This document shows positions 30,701-33,815 of a DNA stretch of 33,815 bases, piece after piece; within the stretch, counting starts at the first letter, position 1; each line of letters starts with the position of its first letter. The notes under the pieces were generated by a model. It was not told the origin of the DNA. It made no database searches and worked only from the letters and a program-made list of their open reading frames with translations. This stretch comes from Devosia sp. (GTDB lineage: Bacteria; Pseudomonadota; Alphaproteobacteria; Rhizobiales; Devosiaceae), in assembly GCA_015234425.1 (NCBI GenBank), contig JADGNE010000031.1, positions 1 to 33,815 on the forward strand, in the 5' to 3' direction. A program made the position numbers and the translations under genes.

Positions 30701-32460
30701 CCGATCCGGACCCGGCCAGCAGCTTTGCCGAGCGGCAGCGGCTCTTCGCCCTGCCCCGTTCGAGCTGGCAGGATTATGAGACCGCGCTGATCTCGAGGGG
30801 TGGCGGGGTGTTTTCGCGGAGTTTGAAGTCCATTCCGCTCAGCGCCGAGATGAAGGCGCTGCTGGGATTGGAGGCGGATCACGCGACGCCCGCGGAGGTG
30901 ATGCGGGCGATATTGATGGCGCCGGTGGACCTTCTCTGGTTCGGCGGGATCGGCACCTATATCCGCGGCACCGACGAGGACAATGCCAGTGTTGGCGACC
31001 GCGCCAATGATGCCATCCGCGTCACCGGCGCCGAGGTGCGCGCCAAGGTGGTGGGCGAAGGCGCCAATCTTGGCGTGACGCAGAAGGGGCGCATTGCGTT
31101 CGCCCAGAAGGGTGGGCGGATCGACACCGACGCCATCGACAATTCGGCCGGGGTGAATTCCTCGGACCTTGAGGTCAATATCAAGATCGCGCTGGCACCG
31201 GTGGTGGCGTCTGGAGCGCTGGATGGTGAGGCGCGGCGAGCATTCCTGGCCCGCATGACCGACGAAGTGGCGGCGCTGTGCCTCCGGAACAATTATCTGC
31301 AGACGCTGGCCCTGTCGCTGGCCGAACTTGCAGGAGCTGGCGACTTGCCCAGCCACAGGGCGCTGATCGAGACGTTGGAAGCGCGCGGCCTGCTCGACCG
31401 GGCGGTGGAATTCCTTCCCAGCGACGCCACGCTCGATGCGCGGGCAGCGGAGGGCAAGGGGCTGGTGCGGCCCGAACTGGCGGTGATCCTGGCCTATGCC
31501 AAGCTGACGCTGTTCGATGATCTCCTCGCCAGCAGCGCCATCGACGAGCCCTATCTGGCCGGGGAGCTCTATCGGTATTTCCCCCAGACGCTGAACGCCA
31601 CCTATTCCGAGGCGGTGAATGGGCACCGGCTGAAACGCGAGGTGATTGCGACCGTGCTCACCAATGCGATGATCAATCGGGGCGGGCCGGCATTTGTGAC
31701 CGAACTGACGGCGGCGACGAGCGCCAGCGCCGGCGAAGTGGCGCTGGCCTATGCGGCGGTGCGCGATATCTATGGGCTGACGGCGCTGAATACGGCTGTC
31801 GATGCGCTCGATGGCGTGGTGCCGGGCGCGGTGCAGCTGGCGCTTTACGCCCAGATTGCCGCGCTCATGCGGCGAGAAACGCTCTGGTTCCTGCGCAATG
31901 GCAATGTCGGCGCGGGGATCGCCGGGCTGGTGGAGCGGCATCAAGCGGGCGTGGCCCAGTTGCGGGCGGCCCGAGAGGCGATGACAGGGCCAGACGTTGC
32001 CGAAGCCATCGCGGCACGGGCAAGGGGCATGGTCGGGCACGGGGTCCCCGAGGATCTGGCGCTCCGCATTGCCGAGCTACCGGTGATCGGCAATGGCAGT
32101 GACATCGTGCTGGTGGCGGAACGGGCGGGCGTGGCGGTCGAGACCGCGGCCAATGCCTATTTTGGAGTCGCGGGGCTCTTCGACATTTTCGGCATGGCAG
32201 AGGCCGGTCGCGGCATGGTGCTGGCAGACCGCTATGAGCGCATGGCGCTCGACCGGGCGCTGGCCAATCTCAACCGGGCACAGCGGGACCTCACGTCGGA
32301 TGTGCTCGCCGCTGGCGGGCTGGAGACCTGGCGCGGCGCGCATGAGGCAGCGATCGCGCGGACGATGAGCGCGGTGACGGAGCTGACGGAGGGTTCGGCG
32401 AGTGTGTCGCGGCTGAGCGTGGCGGCGGGGTTGCTGGCGGATCTGGCGCTGGAGGCGTGA
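27781..32460 (+). CDS. NAD-specific glutamate dehydrogenase, large (~180 kDa) class
   Basis: Oxidises glutamate to 2-oxoglutarate and ammonia with NAD, mainly for amino acid catabolism; 1,559 residues, typical of the large alphaproteobacterial/actinobacterial class (~1,600). The N-terminal ~700 residues are the regulatory part, beginning with PDMPFIVDSVLAALRAMG. The catalytic core includes FGAIARGGLRWSDR, the lysine K806 in VGAKGGFVPKR, GDMSGDVFGNGM (942-953), GGIGTYIRG and VVGEGANLG (1090-1098), then GVNSSDLEVNIKI. A helical C-terminal region completes it. Start ATG follows GGAGGGGGA at 5 bases. The antisense strand is open for ~1,450 codons here, a composition artefact. Confidence 0.96.
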   Translation: MADMRLREFVEAGKRLAGEDESLARFLEAALRATDPDDLARQEPSHFLEVLRRSHERLIKGGPEETRIFATPPADPGAPLVLDVISPDMPFIVDSVLAALRAMGGAIRLLAHPVVHLGSDGVNDNGGAALSVLHIHSDPVADAEALRGEIALALRDVARAVNDWRPMLEAVRGAMGGLGGLRADVRDESLRYLEWLTEHNFTFLGACEFRLDGESLVPRPETALGILRDPELKVLRLEDSYVDSTPQLVDFLKTAEPLLVTKANVRSRVHRRVHMDYLGIKRYGADGQVVGELRVVGLFTAQALATPHTDVPLIRRKIAEVMRKSGLDPRSHAGRTLLSALDSYPRDELFQIEVEQLAEFAEAIAALYDRPKVRVLPRIDRFDNFVSVLVFVPRDRYDSAVRSRITRTLAQIYEGRVSAYYPNFPEGELVRLHVIIGRIHGKTPNPSRAELEARIEALTRDFSDLLVAEAPDPGAISDYRGAFSQAYQSRKSVGEALEDISVFQGLGESGGIAIRLQQREASEGALAIKFYKAGGAIALSERVPMLEHFGFRVIDERTYTLVPRDGVERYLHDMVLEPANGAALDVAARANAIESGLMAVWTGAAESDQLNSLVTQAGLSWTDAALLRALSRYLRQVGTSYSQRYIAQVMVTQAASARALVALFNALHDPAVTDREAAADAARAEIAAQLETISSLDEDTIIRRFQNLIEAVLRTNAFQRDESGNRRPALALKFDSGKVEGMAAPRPYREISVYSPRVEGVHLRFGAIARGGLRWSDRPEDFRTEVLGLVKAQQVKNAVIVPVGAKGGFVPKRLVPGMAREAFMAEGTESYRIFIGSLLDVTDNLVDGAVEPPQNVVRRDGDDPYLVVAADKGTASFSDLANSIALERGFWLGDAFASGGSAGYDHKGMGITARGGWEAVKRHFRERNRDIQREPFTVAGVGDMSGDVFGNGMLLSQQIRLQAAFDHRDIFIDPDPDPASSFAERQRLFALPRSSWQDYETALISRGGGVFSRSLKSIPLSAEMKALLGLEADHATPAEVMRAILMAPVDLLWFGGIGTYIRGTDEDNASVGDRANDAIRVTGAEVRAKVVGEGANLGVTQKGRIAFAQKGGRIDTDAIDNSAGVNSSDLEVNIKIALAPVVASGALDGEARRAFLARMTDEVAALCLRNNYLQTLALSLAELAGAGDLPSHRALIETLEARGLLDRAVEFLPSDATLDARAAEGKGLVRPELAVILAYAKLTLFDDLLASSAIDEPYLAGELYRYFPQTLNATYSEAVNGHRLKREVIATVLTNAMINRGGPAFVTELTAATSASAGEVALAYAAVRDIYGLTALNTAVDALDGVVPGAVQLALYAQIAALMRRETLWFLRNGNVGAGIAGLVERHQAGVAQLRAAREAMTGPDVAEAIAARARGMVGHGVPEDLALRIAELPVIGNGSDIVLVAERAGVAVETAANAYFGVAGLFDIFGMAEAGRGMVLADRYERMALDRALANLNRAQRDLTSDVLAAGGLETWRGAHEAAIARTMSAVTELTEGSASVSRLSVAAGLLADLALEA

Positions 32461-32500
32461 GCGGGGGCTTCGGCGGTAGACTGAAAGATCGGGGTCGTGG

Positions 32501-32545
32501 CACACCCCACCCCAGCCCTCCCCATCAAGGGGAGGGAGAAACTCA
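32501..32545. repeat. Dispersed C-rich palindrome after NAD-GDH
   Basis: CCCTCCCC (32516-32523) and GGGGAGGG (32529-32536) with loop ATCAA, preceded by CACCCCACCCCAG. It is a divergent copy of the element found at 17.0, 23.3 and 33.6 kb. Confidence 0.7.
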
Positions 32546-32673
32546 GCGTGTGGGGGGATATCTGGCGCAACTGAATCTCGATTTATGAGCCGTCACCCTC
32601 CCCTCACCCGAAAGTCTTTCTTGTGCCAACGGGCGGGTTGGGGAGATTGGGGGGACGCAGAGGAGTTGCCCCT

Positions 32674-33621
32674 ATGACCAAACTTGCCCAGTGGCTCGAG
32701 ACGCAGACTGATGACCGTGAACTGGCCAGCGTGCTCGTCAGCATGGCCCGATCCGGCGCGGAAATCGCCGAGGTGTTGCGGCAGGCGCCGATTTCCGGGC
32801 AGACCGGGCTGGCCGGGGCGACCAATGTGCAGGGCGAGGACCAGAAGGCGCTCGACATCATCTCGAACGACATTGTTCTCAAGCACATAGGCGAGAACAC
32901 TGCGGTTTCGATTCTGATCTCGGAAGAGCTGGATGAAGCGGTTCAGTTTGAGACTCAAGGGCGGTTCATCGTTGCCACCGATCCGCTGGATGGGTCTTCA
33001 AACCTCGACGTAAACGTCACTGTGGGCACGATCTTTTCGGTGCTGCCGGCAGCGGGTGGGATGCTGCAGAAGGGGACCGCGCAGGTTGCTGCGGGTTATG
33101 TCGCCTATGGCCCGGCGACGAGCCTGGTGCTGCGGATCAACGGGCCGGTGGCGGTGTTTACGCTCGACGGTGCGGGCGAATGGGTGCTGACGGTTGAAGC
33201 GGCCAAGGTGCCGGAAGCCTCGGGCGAATTTGCTATCAATACCGCGCGCGAGCGGTTCTGGGATGCGGCGACGCGCGGCTATGTCAGCGAGAGCGTGGCG
33301 GGGGAAACCGGGCCGGCCGGCAAGCGCTACAACATGCGATGGGTGGGCTCGATGGTGGCCGACATCCACCGCATCCTGATGCGCGGCGGGATCTTTATGT
33401 ATCCGCTCGACAGCGAGACCGTGAGCAAGGGCGGGCGGCTGCGGTTGCTCTATGAGGCGAACCCGATGGCGTGGCTGGTGGAGGGCGCTGGTGGGGCGTC
33501 GACCACGGGGACGCAGGGCATTCTGGAGGTGGCGCCGACGGGCATTCATCAGCGCGTGCCGGTGATTTTGGGCTCGGCCGAGGAAGTGCGGCGGGTTGAG
33601 GGGTTTTACGCCCGGGGGTAG
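32674..33621 (+). CDS. fbp: Class I fructose-1,6-bisphosphatase
   Basis: Gluconeogenic (and Calvin-cycle) enzyme that hydrolyses fructose 1,6-bisphosphate to fructose 6-phosphate; 315 residues, cytoplasmic. Metal-site motifs are ISEELDE and TDPLDGSSNLDVN (about residues 88-118), and substrate-binding motifs are RWVGSMVADIHRIL and GGIFMYPLD (about 228-250). The ATG at 32674 follows GAGGAG by 8 bases; the frame extends 17 codons upstream without support. It lies 213 bases after NAD-GDH, on the same strand, so the two probably have separate promoters but serve the same condition, growth on amino acids. A C-rich repeat and a terminator follow. Confidence 0.95.
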   Translation: MTKLAQWLETQTDDRELASVLVSMARSGAEIAEVLRQAPISGQTGLAGATNVQGEDQKALDIISNDIVLKHIGENTAVSILISEELDEAVQFETQGRFIVATDPLDGSSNLDVNVTVGTIFSVLPAAGGMLQKGTAQVAAGYVAYGPATSLVLRINGPVAVFTLDGAGEWVLTVEAAKVPEASGEFAINTARERFWDAATRGYVSESVAGETGPAGKRYNMRWVGSMVADIHRILMRGGIFMYPLDSETVSKGGRLRLLYEANPMAWLVEGAGGASTTGTQGILEVAPTGIHQRVPVILGSAEEVRRVEGFYARG

Positions 33622-33624
33622 CAC

Positions 33625-33665
33625 CCCCACCTAACCTCCCCCTGAAAAAGGGGGAGGGACAGATC
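33625..33665. repeat. Dispersed C-rich palindrome after fbp
   Basis: CCTCCCCCT (33635-33643) and AGGGGGAGG (33649-33657) with loop GAAAA; leader CCCCCACCTAA and tail GGGACAGATCG are nearly identical to the copy at 23.3 kb. Confidence 0.8.
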
Positions 33666-33717
33666 GCGTTTTGGGCGGGTGTGGTGCAGGGAACGCGCTC
33701 CCGTCCTCGTATTTCGG

Positions 33718-33750
33718 CATCACCCGGCTTGTCCGGGTGATGTCGTTTTT
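33718..33750 (+). terminator. Intrinsic terminator downstream of fbp
   Basis: CATCACCCGG (33718-33727) pairs with CCGGGTGATG (33733-33742) around CTTGT, followed by TCG and five T residues (33746-33750). About 100 bases after the fbp stop. The remaining 65 bases to the window end hold nothing I can identify. Confidence 0.75.
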
Positions 33751-33815
33751 GGGGAGATGGATTGCCGGGACGAGCAACCGTGGACATCACTGTTGGAATG
33801 CCGGTTCCTGTCGGG

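Noticed and set aside
27694..32040. A 1,448-codon open frame antisense to NAD-GDH
   Set aside because: It mirrors the third-codon GC bias of the real gene, has His/Arg/Gln/Pro-rich low-complexity sequence without domains, and NAD-GDH on the other strand has full family motifs.

Overview
The window is a high-GC stretch of bacterial chromosome. The gene content points to an alphaproteobacterium of the order Hyphomicrobiales, and a Devosia-like genome is my best guess. The signs are a ~1,560-residue NAD-glutamate dehydrogenase, an SufR-like regulator next to a group III truncated haemoglobin and an iron-type SOD, a DUF6894 protein, a cobalamin-riboswitch uptake operon, and dispersed CCTCCCCCT/AGGGGGAGG palindromes. 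The genus is inference. I see no rRNA, tRNA, CRISPR array, insertion sequence or phage genes.

Layout. 0.3-3.1 kb: an M14 zinc carboxypeptidase (+) and a Gfo/Idh/MocA oxidoreductase (-) converge on a shared intrinsic terminator. 3.4-6.6 kb (-): a cobalamin riboswitch leads a short upstream ORF and a btuD-btuF-btuC-type ABC importer. 6.7-7.2 kb: a nucleobase/nucleoside deaminase. 7.2-10.2 kb: an exopolysaccharide pair, a Wzz/BY-kinase (-) divergent from a polyprenyl-phosphate sugar-1-phosphate transferase (+). 10.2-10.7 kb: a small secreted protein (-). 10.9-14.2 kb: a YbbA/YbbP-type ABC ATPase and FtsX-like permease.

14.3-24.4 kb (+) is the most interesting part: a self-contained carbohydrate-use locus. 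It contains an ArsR-like winged-helix regulator with a long Cys-rich/beta-rich C-terminal part, a GH51 alpha-L-arabinofuranosidase, a five-gene Opp/Dpp-type ABC importer, and a GH43-like glycosidase. Both glycosidases lack signal peptides. The likely logic is import of arabinose-containing oligosaccharides through the 'peptide-type' transporter followed by cytoplasmic hydrolysis. The regulator and GH51 promoters carry strong dyads.

24.4-26.3 kb is a redox cluster: a truncated haemoglobin translationally coupled to an SufR-like Fe-S regulator, divergent from sodB. 26.4-27.4 kb holds a flavin reductase-like protein and a DUF6894 protein. At 27.5 kb there is an unlisted 31-residue candidate membrane protein (-) behind a perfect 9-bp inverted repeat. 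27.8-33.6 kb has NAD-glutamate dehydrogenase and class I fructose-1,6-bisphosphatase, two enzymes that fit gluconeogenic growth on amino acids, followed by a terminator.

One cross-cutting signal: a GTATTAC core (GT-N3-AC) lies 71-75 bases upstream of the start codon, in the same orientation, at the M14 peptidase, the Gfo/Idh oxidoreductase and the Opp-type operon. This suggests that these separate transcription units share a regulator.
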